A stretch of 40,252 nt of DNA from an uncultured Clostridium sp. (GCA_900553015.1 USBY01000013.1:1-40252), one strand, 5' to 3'; counted from the first letter of the stretch, positions 16,701 to 22,715 are shown. Numbers and translations: made by a program. Notes: generated by a model from the letters alone, not told the origin.

Positions 16701-17322
16701 ACCTACTGACGATGAAGAGAATGGCGAGATTCAGCCTCCGGATGATGAAGATAGTAAGCCTGCTTTACCACCTGAAGATGACGATACTAATACAGATATA
16801 CCTCCTGATGTCGAAGAAGATGATGAGGGAAATGATACTATTCCTCCAGAAAACGAAGAAACGGAAGATGATGACAGTGATTTATTACCACCTACTGATG
16901 AGGATTTACCAGAAAATGATAATTCTGATGTAATTTTACCACCTAACACCGATACTGATGTAGATTTTCCTACTAGTGGTAATGATAAACCTTCTCACAA
17001 TACTAATACAAGTGATGAAATTATAAAACCACCTATTGAAAATAATGCACAAGTTTCTTTAGTAGATGATATGAAAGAAGAACTAATAGTTGCTACTGCA
17101 CCGGTATTAACTGATGAAGAAGATATAGTAAATACTAATATTGATGAAGTAGTTGTTCCAGAAGCAGAACCTGAAAGTGAATCGGAAATATCAGAACAAG
17201 CTGAGCACAAAGACTCAGATCAAACAGAAAATATAAATACAAATTATCAAAAAGTTATACTTTTAGTTGTACTAATCATTGGCATTATAGGGATTATTAC
17301 ATTTATAATAAAACGTAAGTAA
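13798..17322 (+). CDS. Secreted M60-type metallopeptidase with C-terminal membrane anchor
   Basis: A 1,174-aa cell-surface protein. A signal peptide (about residues 1-28, ending NIAYA) is followed by an Ig/cadherin-like domain (about 45-130, FEDGDLTPKI and YTVTDSHNN). The M60/enhancin-type peptidase domain has the zinc motif HELAH at H386, E387 and H390 and a downstream glutamate at E405 in LGEVANN, fitting HExxH plus a third Glu ligand. Probable beta modules follow (550-850), then a second Ig-like domain (about 870-945, TDNEDGPITI), a Pro/Asp/Glu-rich stalk (about 945-1060) and one membrane helix with tail KRK. No LPXTG motif is visible. M60-like enzymes often cleave mucin-type glycoproteins; that target is an inference. 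Ribosome site AAAGGAG with a long 12-nt spacing. Cargo of the feoB element, bracketed by REP-like hairpins. Confidence 0.87.
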   Translation: MKKKISLLIIITLILQLVLNAFNNIAYATSTNKTTDEKRNSESYWSKTNAPVFYGTTKITIKQGIIDEFNVLDSRFRIFAKDFEDGDLTPKIKHSGQVNVNEVNNYEITYTVTDSHNNTTSLVVPVIVTDDENAKITVERTLYTTPSVWNMDLAEFSRCNYGDRQIFGVFLAENQSINARILSAETSLRIDFMNNDSHTESSTTLPTTGEWITLQNIKDNIGYDAVPLVRTPVLSKANTLINKTYKVELEYDETIAPLDYYHYLDNEDTFRHEWTASQNSYAVVESETLLLVVPFTDMKYMSNYYANGFSSIDKFLEYYQKVVEKMDEYIGLDFNPIKITDQNVRTKYVIKANVHGIGAAYYAGDHVGVNNASMGSFFEMNWGGLHELAHGYQGTLGKGEMQLGEVANNILGYYIQIDKSIYFHPGNWLGELPVIEESRNAERLAGKTFLEIDEPSRLYVIINLLDSFEGGTTYAKMFSWYREQLNLGRTMTNQDAYVEAIADIYNVNILPYMDAWGLDISNEVKAKVYESNYPLINILADMTNQDGLNTIMVGEGINKKYSLLSNDVFQKYGITSTASLTIDIDDISVLNGKIVLLKDGENIINSYNITDFTLELTDIPLGAYYLQMPILNGYSQEHTYIQIKQDGLNTYTYTYENLKETTYDNYLKIQVLGYNFDTIAYQLAFKDNYNKVEISYPNQSKMSGNEAVTIYNSEGSVVSKATTAGGYFDFDEGTHEIDLQPGYKIEITYPDKYATKVRAYNTLLNQIVPEYGAIGATTTYTVIDNGLIREDMNNEDADELAYISLKGYLTKIIDDYAATVTEKELTNKNINISGKATIINAYEQLRDADKVPYTELINAIKRGGSPKISLNATGLEFEVGTSVNLYSLIKATDNEDGPITISKNNTTLITDFNNKVPDTYDVTYKVKDSDNNISSFTLKIKIVDNSPPPITPPVTPPENGDNTDPVIPPTDDEENGEIQPPDDEDSKPALPPEDDDTNTDIPPDVEEDDEGNDTIPPENEETEDDDSDLLPPTDEDLPENDNSDVILPPNTDTDVDFPTSGNDKPSHNTNTSDEIIKPPIENNAQVSLVDDMKEELIVATAPVLTDEEDIVNTNIDEVVVPEAEPESESEISEQAEHKDSDQTENINTNYQKVILLVVLIIGIIGIITFIIKRK

Positions 17323-17324
17323 AT

Positions 17325-17366
17325 CGGGATTGGGGGGACGTTCCTCCAAATCCCGTTTTTTTTTTT
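17325..17366. repeat. REP-like stem-loop acting as terminator after the M60 gene
   Basis: CGGGATT (17325-17331) pairs with AATCCCG (17349-17355) around a loop containing GGGACGTTCCT, opposite in orientation to the unit at 13589-13617. A run of 12 T follows, making it a good intrinsic terminator. It begins 3 bp after the M60 stop and lies between two convergent genes. Confidence 0.7.
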
Positions 17367-17381
17367 GGACTATTTCTAGTA

Positions 17382-18935
17382 CTAATTTTTAAATATTAGA
17401 TTTAACTTATATTCGTTATTGCTATTTTCTTCCACTATAATTTTATCTATTAGCACATCTATGTATTCTTCCACATTAGCTTTAGATATTTCTAATTCTG
17501 TTAAAATGTTTTTCTCTATTTCTTTTAGATACTCTTGTATTTTATCCTGTTCTGTTAGTTGGCGTTTTAATTCTTCTTGTATTTGTTTTATATTTCTTGT
17601 TAGTTCTATATTCTTTTGTTCTACCTCTTCTTTCGTAAAAACTTTATCTAATGCTAAATCTAATAATCTCTCTTTCTTTTTTATAAGTTTATATTGCTCT
17701 TTTTCTAAACTTTTCCTTTGCACTATTTTCTCTTCTCGTGTAAAAGCTTCTTTATACAAATTTAATAAATCTTTGCAAATTTCTTGCTTATTAATTTTGT
17801 ATTGGTTAAGTTGTTCTGCTAGTTTGTCATATACATCTGCTTCTCTAATATATGCTGGTGAGCACTCTTTCTTGCCTGTTTTATGGAATTTGCTACAATA
17901 CCAATATATAACATCTGGCTTGTTTTTGTAATGTCTAATTTTTCTTACAAAACTACATTTATGCTTATTACAATAAACTTTACCAGATAGAGGATATTTA
18001 GTTTGTGCATTTACTTTTGTTACTTTTCCCCTTTTTAATAATTTGTAATTAGCCTTATCCCATAATTCTTCCGACACAATAGGTGGAACTTTAGAAAAAT
18101 CTTTGTATGTTATCCACTCTTTTTTATCATAAAAATTGCGTTTCTTTGTGCGATAATCTATTACAGTTGATAACCTCCCTGTATAATAGCCTTTATATTT
18201 GGGATTTTGAATAATTTTCTTTAATGTATTTTGATGGAATGGTTTATCATTGTGATTATAAAATCCTTGACTTGCTAAGTTTTCAGATAATTTTTTAAGT
18301 CCTATCTTATTATCATTTGCATATATATTAAAAATCTTTTTAATCAAAGTAGCTTCCTCTTCATCTACTACAAGTTTCCCTTTTTCTTTTTTATATCCCC
18401 AAATATTGTTAGTTCCTAAAACAGTTCCCTTTTCTACTGCTCTTTTAAATCCAAACTTTGTCCTTTCAGATATTTTGCGAACTTCATCTTGTGCCATACT
18501 AGACATAATTGTAAGCCTTAATTCTCCATCACTAGAAGCTGTTATAATATTATCAGATAAAAAATACACGCACACATCATATTCTAATAATTTTCTGGTA
18601 TATACTAAACTATCAATAGTATCACGTGAAAATCTAGATACTTCTTTAGTTATTAATAAATCAAACCTTTTCTGCTTCCCCTCTTCTATCATTTTCATAA
18701 AATTTTCTCTTTTTACTGATGTTGTTCCACTTATTCCTTCATCTATATATCCTTTTATAAAATTCCAGTTTTTGTTTTGCTTAATATACTCTTCAAAAAA
18801 TGTTATTTGATTTTCTAATGAATTAATTTGCTCTTCTTTTTCTGTTGATACTCTTGCATAAAATGAAACGTTTAATGGTAAATCAAAAATTGTTTTTCCC
18901 TGTGAAAAGGCTTGTTTCATTTCGAATATAGTCAA
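17382..18935 (-). CDS. Large serine recombinase (integrase of the feoB element)
   Basis: A site-specific integrase that would cut attP and attB at the TG dinucleotide through a phosphoserine link. The 517-aa product has the resolvase catalytic domain (about 22-165) with Ser30 in FYARVSTEKEEQ and the arginines in ITKEVSRFSRDTID and RKISERTKFGF. A recombinase domain follows (about 180-290, GYKKEKGKLVVDEEEA), then a zinc ribbon (CNKHKCSF, and YWYCSKFHKTGKKEC) and a long coiled coil (about 385-480), which in this family controls directionality. The start is TTG 18935, with AAAGGAG about 10 nt upstream; the ATG at 18920 is an alternative. It lies 36 bp downstream of the 45-aa gene and is probably in one operon with it. 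Confidence 0.93.
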   Translation of the reverse strand: MTIFEMKQAFSQGKTIFDLPLNVSFYARVSTEKEEQINSLENQITFFEEYIKQNKNWNFIKGYIDEGISGTTSVKRENFMKMIEEGKQKRFDLLITKEVSRFSRDTIDSLVYTRKLLEYDVCVYFLSDNIITASSDGELRLTIMSSMAQDEVRKISERTKFGFKRAVEKGTVLGTNNIWGYKKEKGKLVVDEEEATLIKKIFNIYANDNKIGLKKLSENLASQGFYNHNDKPFHQNTLKKIIQNPKYKGYYTGRLSTVIDYRTKKRNFYDKKEWITYKDFSKVPPIVSEELWDKANYKLLKRGKVTKVNAQTKYPLSGKVYCNKHKCSFVRKIRHYKNKPDVIYWYCSKFHKTGKKECSPAYIREADVYDKLAEQLNQYKINKQEICKDLLNLYKEAFTREEKIVQRKSLEKEQYKLIKKKERLLDLALDKVFTKEEVEQKNIELTRNIKQIQEELKRQLTEQDKIQEYLKEIEKNILTELEISKANVEEYIDVLIDKIIVEENSNNEYKLNLIFKN

Positions 18936-18971
18936 ATGAATTACACTCCTTTCCGTTTTTTAATGAAAAAA

Positions 18972-19109
18972 CTAATTGTCTTTTTTATATAGTAATTTAT
19001 TAAGTTTACTTGCTGCCTTTTCATACATACTTTTATCAATTATTTTTTTCTTGTATAATAATTTATTTACAGTCTGTTCTATTTCAATATTCACATATTT
19101 CTCATTCAT
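18972..19109 (-). CDS. 45-aa SHOCT-like protein upstream of the integrase
   Basis: A small ORF, MNEKYVNIEIEQTVNKLLYK to KLLYKKDN. An AGAGGAAG ribosome site precedes ATG 19109. The pattern of a helix, then LLYKKKIIDKSMYEKAASKL (a short lever followed by a helix), resembles the SHOCT-like mini-domains found beside serine recombinases in Firmicutes elements. It is likely to modulate the integrase, possibly as a directionality factor; neither role is shown by sequence alone. A weak promoter (TAGACA, 17 bp, TATTTT) can be drawn upstream within about 19160-19190. Confidence 0.7.
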   Translation of the reverse strand: MNEKYVNIEIEQTVNKLLYKKKIIDKSMYEKAASKLNKLLYKKDN

Positions 19110-19235
19110 AAATCTTCCTCTTAAAATATGTATTAAAAAAAGAGTTGTACTATTACTATAAATTTAAAATAATATTAATTTATGAATATGTCTAAAACTA
19201 TTATTAATATTTATTAGCAAATATTAATCTTTTGC

Positions 19236-19264
19236 TTGATTTTAACTAATAAATTCAGTATAAT
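19236..19264 (+). promoter_or_regulatory. Toxin-gene promoter of the type I toxin-antitoxin-like locus
   Basis: TTGATT (19236-19241), 17 bp, TATAAT (19259-19264), with the transcript expected to start near 19271 at AAGATGAGC. The antitoxin-side promoter is followed by the same AAGATGAGC sequence in the opposite direction. Confidence 0.7.
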
Positions 19265-19295
19265 AACCAATAAGATGAGCAAAGCAGAATGTGAC

Positions 19296-19329
19296 GTGTC
19301 GCATACCCACAAAAGAAAGGGGGCGACGC
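19296..19329 (+). promoter_or_regulatory. Hairpin sequestering the toxin ribosome site
   Basis: GTGTCGC (19296-19302) pairs with GCGACGC (19323-19329), one G-U pair included, with inner CCC (19306-19308) facing the GGGGG of the Shine-Dalgarno sequence (GAAAGGGGG, 19315-19323). Occluded ribosome sites are typical of type I toxin mRNAs. Confidence 0.55.
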
Positions 19330-19331
19330 TT

Positions 19332-19481
19332 ATGTTATTAGAACAAGTTTATTTACTATTTATATACATACTTTTTTTTGAACTTGTAATAGTAACTGTT
19401 ATCACTGTTGCCTTATTAGTAATATTGTTTATTACTATAAGAAGAACATATAACAGAAAACACATCTCTGCTGGTCATTAG
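19332..19481 (+). CDS. Small hydrophobic toxin-like membrane protein (49 aa)
   Basis: MLLEQVYLLFIYILFFELV and on to RRTYNRKHISAGH: one membrane helix (about residues 5-37) and a short basic tail, the architecture of type I toxins and holin-like toxins (Fst, TxpA and BsrG type). The start at ATG 19332 is set by the strong GAAAGGGGG site; a longer reading from TTG 19236 would begin inside the promoter. The leader can occlude the ribosome site, and an antisense promoter fires towards its 3' end. It lies about 180 bp from the right end of the element, a fitting place for an addiction module. I cannot assign it to a named toxin family. Confidence 0.65.
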   Translation: MLLEQVYLLFIYILFFELVIVTVITVALLVILFITIRRTYNRKHISAGH

Positions 19482-19548
19482 AGATGCGTTTTTTATAAAA
19501 AATATATCTTATTAATGGCACGCCACATTTTGTGGTCGCTCATCTTCT
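19455..19548 (-). ncRNA. Predicted antisense RNA antitoxin
   Basis: Inferred from a near-consensus minus-strand promoter (TTGACT at 19578-19583, 17 bp, TATAAT at 19555-19560). The RNA would start near 19548 and end at the hairpin shared with the toxin mRNA. It would be about 95 nt long and overlap the toxin 3' end by about 40 nt. Its 5' part can fold a CCACA/TGTGG hairpin. Confidence 0.55.
19459..19497. terminator. Bidirectional terminator shared by toxin and antisense RNA
   Basis: CATCTCT (19464-19470) pairs with AGAGATG (19481-19487), extended by AAAAC/GTTTTTT flanks with one mismatch. A T-run follows on the plus strand, and TTTTCTG follows on the minus strand. Confidence 0.7.
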
Positions 19549-19554
19549 ATAAAT

Positions 19555-19583
19555 ATTATACTTAAAGACCATAAAAAAGTCAA
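19555..19583 (-). promoter_or_regulatory. Antitoxin RNA promoter
   Basis: TTGACT, 17 bp, TATAAT on the minus strand, with no ORF or ribosome site downstream. It faces the toxin promoter at 19236-19264. Confidence 0.7.
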
Positions 19584-19646
19584 ATATTCTTATAAATATT
19601 AATTTATAAATTAATTTCTTTTTGCATTAATATTATATTTTACCTT

Positions 19647-19670
19647 ACTGTCACTCCCATGTGCATGGGA
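19647..19670. repeat. attR: right attachment junction of the integrative element
   Basis: The element arm ACTGTCACTCCCATG (19647-19661), then TG (19662-19663), then feoB sequence. The core CCATGTGCATGGGA is at 19657-19670. Beyond the 15-bp arm, a GGTAAA hexamer also matches the left end after a 2-nt mismatch. An 18-bp all-AT palindrome lies nearby at 19598-19615. Confidence 0.85.
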
Positions 19671-20513
19671 TTTGGTTGTAACGCTGCAGCAGTTGTTGGA
19701 ACAAGAATAATAAATTCTCCAAGAGAAAAATTAATTGCAATACTAACAAATTGTTTTGTACCTTGTAACGGAAGATTTCCATTTTTAATTACTGTTGCTA
19801 CAATATTTATTTCAGGTTCTATAGCAGGTATATTTTCCGGATTAGTTGCAGCAGTAGTAGTTATGCTAGTAGTTTTATTAGGAATTTTGTTAACATTATT
19901 AGTCTCAAAAATACTCTCTAAAACTATATTAAAAGGGCTTCCATCATCTTTCACTTTAGAGCTACCACCATATAGGACTCCACAAATTGGCAAAATATTG
20001 ATTCGTTCCTTATTTGATAGAACTCTATTTGTATTAGGTAAAGCTATTTCAATAGCAGCACCTGCCGGAATTGTAATATGGTTATTTTCTAATATCAATA
20101 TTGGTGAAGTATCCATATTAGATTTCATTGCAACTACTTTAAATCCATTTGCAAAAATAATCGGTTTAGATGGCTATATTTTAACAGGATTTATCTTAGG
20201 AATTCCTGCAAACGAGATTGTACTTCCTATAATTTTAATGGGATATTTAAAAAACAAAGAATTAATAGATATCGAAAATGTTGCTGTAATTGGAAATATT
20301 TTAACAGCAAATGGATGGACTTTACTTACTGCTATTAATGTAATGATATTTACATTATTGCATTTTCCTTGTGGTACTACTTTACTTACAATAAAAAAAG
20401 AAACAAAAAGTATAAAATGGACTATTGTTTCTTTCCTTCTTCCTACCTTGTGTGGAATTATAGTATGTTTTATAACCACACAAACATATAATCTAATTAA
20501 TTTACTAATTTAA
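19659..20513 (+). CDS. feoB: FeoB, C-terminal part (gene interrupted by integrative element)
   Basis: The rest of the FeoB permease (284 aa), starting at the conserved MCMGFGCNAAAVVG and continuing with RIINSPREKLIAILTNCFVPCNGRFPFL, the second gate motif with cysteines, then a spacer and the final membrane helices (ILGIPANEIVLPIILMGYL). MCMG at 19659-19670 is shared with the upstream fragment. It lacks a ribosome site of its own, so the ATG here is a codon of the intact gene and probably not a start. Fused to the fragment at 10178 it gives an uninterrupted, full-length 690-aa FeoB with no other lesion visible, which points to a recent or reversible insertion. Confidence 0.9.
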   Translation: MCMGFGCNAAAVVGTRIINSPREKLIAILTNCFVPCNGRFPFLITVATIFISGSIAGIFSGLVAAVVVMLVVLLGILLTLLVSKILSKTILKGLPSSFTLELPPYRTPQIGKILIRSLFDRTLFVLGKAISIAAPAGIVIWLFSNINIGEVSILDFIATTLNPFAKIIGLDGYILTGFILGIPANEIVLPIILMGYLKNKELIDIENVAVIGNILTANGWTLLTAINVMIFTLLHFPCGTTLLTIKKETKSIKWTIVSFLLPTLCGIIVCFITTQTYNLINLLI

Positions 20514-20516
20514 TGA

Positions 20517-20581
20517 TTTCGGGATCTAGGGACGGTCCTATAATCCCGAAAAGGGAAAAAAGGAACGTCCCCAAATCCCGA
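20517..20581. repeat. REP-like inverted pair downstream of feoB
   Basis: Unit 1: TTTCGGGAT (20517-20525) pairs with ATCCCGAAA (20543-20551), loop containing GGGACGGTCCT. Unit 2 (20553-20581) carries AGGAACGTCCCC in the opposite sense, and its 29 nt are identical to those at 24540-24568. Unit 1 starts 3 bp after the feoB stop. Confidence 0.75.
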
Positions 20582-20665
20582 AAAAATTAACAATATTTAT
20601 CTTAAATTTTTATTGATATATCTTATAGCGCAGTTTTTTCGACATTTTATATGCTATTTCTTTCC

Positions 20666-20694
20666 TTGACTTGTCTAATTTTTTGATATATTAT
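20666..20694 (+). promoter_or_regulatory. Rubrerythrin promoter
   Basis: TTGACT (20666-20671), 17 bp, TATTAT (20689-20694), about 32 bp before the start codon. One TTCGACA heptamer lies about 20 bp upstream but is not significant alone. Confidence 0.65.
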
Positions 20695-20726
20695 ATAGTA
20701 ACAAGTTAAATAACGGGAGGTATATT

Positions 20727-21260
20727 ATGGAATTAAAAGGATCAAAAACAGAAGCAAATTTAAAAGCTGCTTTTGCAGGAGAATCAGAAGCAAGAAATAA
20801 ATATACATATTTTGCAAGCGTAGCAAAAAAAGAAGGATATGAACAAATAGCAGCACTATTTTTAGAAACTGCAGAAAATGAAAAAGAACATGCAAAAATT
20901 CACTTTAAATACTTAAATGGTATTGGTGATACAATGCAAAACTTAGCAGATGCTGCTGCAGGTGAAAACTATGAATGGACAGATATGTATAAAAGATTCG
21001 CAGAAGAAGCAGAAGAAGAAGGATTTAAAGAAATAGCTGCAAAATTCAGAGCTATTGGTGAAGTAGAAAAACATCACGAAGAAAGATATAGAAAATTATT
21101 AGAAAATGTAAAAGACGGCGAAGTATTCAAAAAAGGAAGCATCGTTGTTTGGAAATGTAGAAACTGTGGACATATAGTTGTTGGAACAGAAGCTCCAAAA
21201 GTTTGTCCAGTTTGCAATCATCCTCAATCATTCTTCGAAGTGAATGCAGAAAATTACTAA
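20727..21260 (+). CDS. rbr: Rubrerythrin
   Basis: A cytosolic di-iron peroxidase that reduces hydrogen peroxide in anaerobes. The 177-aa product has an N-terminal ferritin-like four-helix domain with iron-ligand segments AGESEARNKYTYFA and ENEKEHAKIHF, then the second half EAEEEGFKEIAAKF and EKHHEERY. A C-terminal rubredoxin-like domain has a Cys4 site: C144 and C147 (WKCRNCG), C160 and C163 (VCPVCNHP). GGGAGG precedes ATG 20727. It has its own promoter, lies downstream of feoB, and converges with rimO. The proximity to an iron transporter fits iron/oxygen stress physiology, though no shared regulator site is visible. Confidence 0.95.
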   Translation: MELKGSKTEANLKAAFAGESEARNKYTYFASVAKKEGYEQIAALFLETAENEKEHAKIHFKYLNGIGDTMQNLADAAAGENYEWTDMYKRFAEEAEEEGFKEIAAKFRAIGEVEKHHEERYRKLLENVKDGEVFKKGSIVVWKCRNCGHIVVGTEAPKVCPVCNHPQSFFEVNAENY

Positions 21261-21271
21261 TACATAAAGCT

Positions 21272-21305
21272 AAAGGAACGGGTTATATCAACTCGTTCCT
21301 TTTTA
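21272..21305. terminator. Convergent terminator between rbr and rimO
   Basis: AAAGGAACGGGTT pairs with AACTCGTTCCTTT (13 bp, one G-U) around a 5-nt loop and is followed by T. The mirrored A-run suits termination of rimO from the other side. Confidence 0.8.
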
Positions 21306-21310
21306 CAATT

Positions 21311-22663
21311 TTAAACTTTTGCTATTAAATCATATTCTTTAGACTTAACTATAGTACAATTTACAAAATCACCTATAGTTAAGTCTTTTTCATTTTTTAT
21401 GTATGTAATTCCATCTATATCTGGAACTTGGTAGCTAGTTCTTCCAACATAATATTTTTCGTCAAATGTTATACCTTCTATTAGTACTTTCTCTTCTTTT
21501 CCTACTAAATTTAATAAATTGTCTTTAGAAACCTGTTGTTGTAATTTCATTATCTTATTATATCTAGCTTTTTTAGTCATTGGATGAACTTGCTCTTTTA
21601 ACTTAGCGGCTGGTGTTCCCTCTTCTTTTGAGTATGTAAATGCTCCTAAATTATCAAATTTTGTTTTCTTTACAAACTCATAAAGCTCTTCGAAATCAGC
21701 CTGTGTTTCGCCTGGGAAACCAACCATAACTGTTGTTCTAATTTGCACGTTTGGTATATTAGTTCTTATTTTTGTTATAACATCTTCTATATTTTGCTTA
21801 CTTGTCTTTCTATTCATTCTTTTTAAAACAGGATTTGAAATATGTTGTATTGGAATATCAAAATATTTACAAATTTTACTTTCCTCTTTTACAGCTTTTA
21901 TTAATTCATCATCAATTCCTTCTGGATACGAATATAAAAATCTAATCCATTCTATTCCATCAATTTTACAAAGTTTTCTTAAAAGTTTAGCAAGCCTTGG
22001 TTCGTTATATAAATCCAAACCGTACTTAGTAGTATCTTGCGCTATAACAATTAATTCTTTTATACCCTTTTTAGCTAATAGCTTTGCTTCTTCTATAATA
22101 TCTTCTTCTGGCCTACTTACAAAAGGACCTCTAATAAAAGGAATTGCACAATAAGTACATCTATTACTGCATCCCTCACCAATTTTTATATATGCAAAAT
22201 TATCACCTGTTGAAACTTCTCTTCCCAAAAATTCTTCTTTACTAGCTAATGGAAGTGGCTCTTTCGGATAACTTTTAATTTCTCCATATTTTTTATTATC
22301 TTCTACTTTATTATTTATTAATTCCTCAATAGCAGTGTAAAACTTATCATATTTATCTAATCTAATCCACAAATCAACCTCTGGCAAAGCTTTTTTTAAA
22401 TCATCAGTATATCTTTGAACTAAACAACCCATAGCAATTAGATATTTACATTTTTTCTTTTTATATTCTGCCATCTCTAGAATTGTATTTATAGCTTCTT
22501 CTTTCGCAGGATCTATAAATCCACAAGTATTTACAATTATCATTTCTGCATCTTCTGGATTATTTACAATCTCCATTCCGTGTTCTTTTAATATTCCTAT
22601 TGCAATTTCAGTATCTATCAAATTCTTAGAACAACCTAATGATACAAAACCTACTTTCATCAT
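21311..22663 (-). CDS. rimO: Ribosomal protein S12 methylthiotransferase RimO
   Basis: A radical-SAM methylthiotransferase that modifies an aspartate of ribosomal protein S12. The 450-aa product has an N-terminal MTTase domain with three cluster cysteines in VSLGCSKNLID, NTCGFID and MGCLVQR. The radical-SAM CxxxCxxC motif is C165, C169 and C172 in GCSNRCTYCAIPFIRGPF, and a C-terminal TRAM domain begins near LVGKEEKVLIEG. GCSKNLIDTE and FIRGPF separate RimO from MiaB. ATG 22663 is followed directly by a second ATG; GGGAGAA precedes both. A REP-like hairpin lies just upstream. Confidence 0.95.
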   Translation of the reverse strand: MMKVGFVSLGCSKNLIDTEIAIGILKEHGMEIVNNPEDAEMIIVNTCGFIDPAKEEAINTILEMAEYKKKKCKYLIAMGCLVQRYTDDLKKALPEVDLWIRLDKYDKFYTAIEELINNKVEDNKKYGEIKSYPKEPLPLASKEEFLGREVSTGDNFAYIKIGEGCSNRCTYCAIPFIRGPFVSRPEEDIIEEAKLLAKKGIKELIVIAQDTTKYGLDLYNEPRLAKLLRKLCKIDGIEWIRFLYSYPEGIDDELIKAVKEESKICKYFDIPIQHISNPVLKRMNRKTSKQNIEDVITKIRTNIPNVQIRTTVMVGFPGETQADFEELYEFVKKTKFDNLGAFTYSKEEGTPAAKLKEQVHPMTKKARYNKIMKLQQQVSKDNLLNLVGKEEKVLIEGITFDEKYYVGRTSYQVPDIDGITYIKNEKDLTIGDFVNCTIVKSKEYDLIAKV

Positions 22664-22680
22664 TTCTCCCTTCTGTTAAC

Positions 22681-22715
22681 TTTTGAACTTTAGGGACGGA
22701 GCTTAAAGTTCAAAA
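22681..22715. repeat. REP-like stem-loop between rimO and the RNase E/G gene
   Basis: A perfect 12-bp stem (TTTTGAACTTTA at 22681-22692 with TAAAGTTCAAAA at 22704-22715) around loop GGGACGGAGCT. It lies 18 bp upstream of rimO and 21 bp past the RNase E/G stop, so it may also act on transcript ends. Confidence 0.75.

Larger units (their letters stand above)
11399..19661. mobile_element. 8,263-bp serine-integrase element inserted in feoB
   Basis: Supported by the broken feoB frame, the 14-bp direct repeats at the junctions, terminal inverted repeats (15 bp perfect; 21 of 23 bp) and an internal large serine recombinase. From left to right it carries a GT2 glycosyltransferase (minus), a polysaccharide deacetylase (plus), an M60-type surface peptidase (plus), the integrase and its 45-aa upstream partner (minus), and a type I toxin-antitoxin-like locus. 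No conjugation or replication genes are visible, so it would be integrative but not self-transmissible. Excision at the TG would restore the feoB codons ACC ATG TGC ATG GGA TTT exactly. Confidence 0.88.

Noticed and set aside
16625..17210. Long open frames on both strands opposite the Pro/Asp/Glu-rich stalk of the M60 protein
   Set aside because: They are low-complexity shadows (Met/Leu/Ile-rich or Ser/Gly-rich) of the acidic repeat region, without ribosome sites.
19659..19667. ATG at 19659 as the start of an independent FeoB C-terminal protein
   Set aside because: There is no ribosome site or promoter, and the codon is part of the conserved MCMG stretch of intact FeoB duplicated by the attachment core.
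8280..20645. Single TTCGACA (Spo0A box) heptamers at about 8280, 4543 and 20639
   Set aside because: About four matches on both strands are expected by chance in 40 kb of this composition; only the phased tandem pair at 4080-4096 was kept. The one at 8280 is also explained by the sigma-H -10 sequence.
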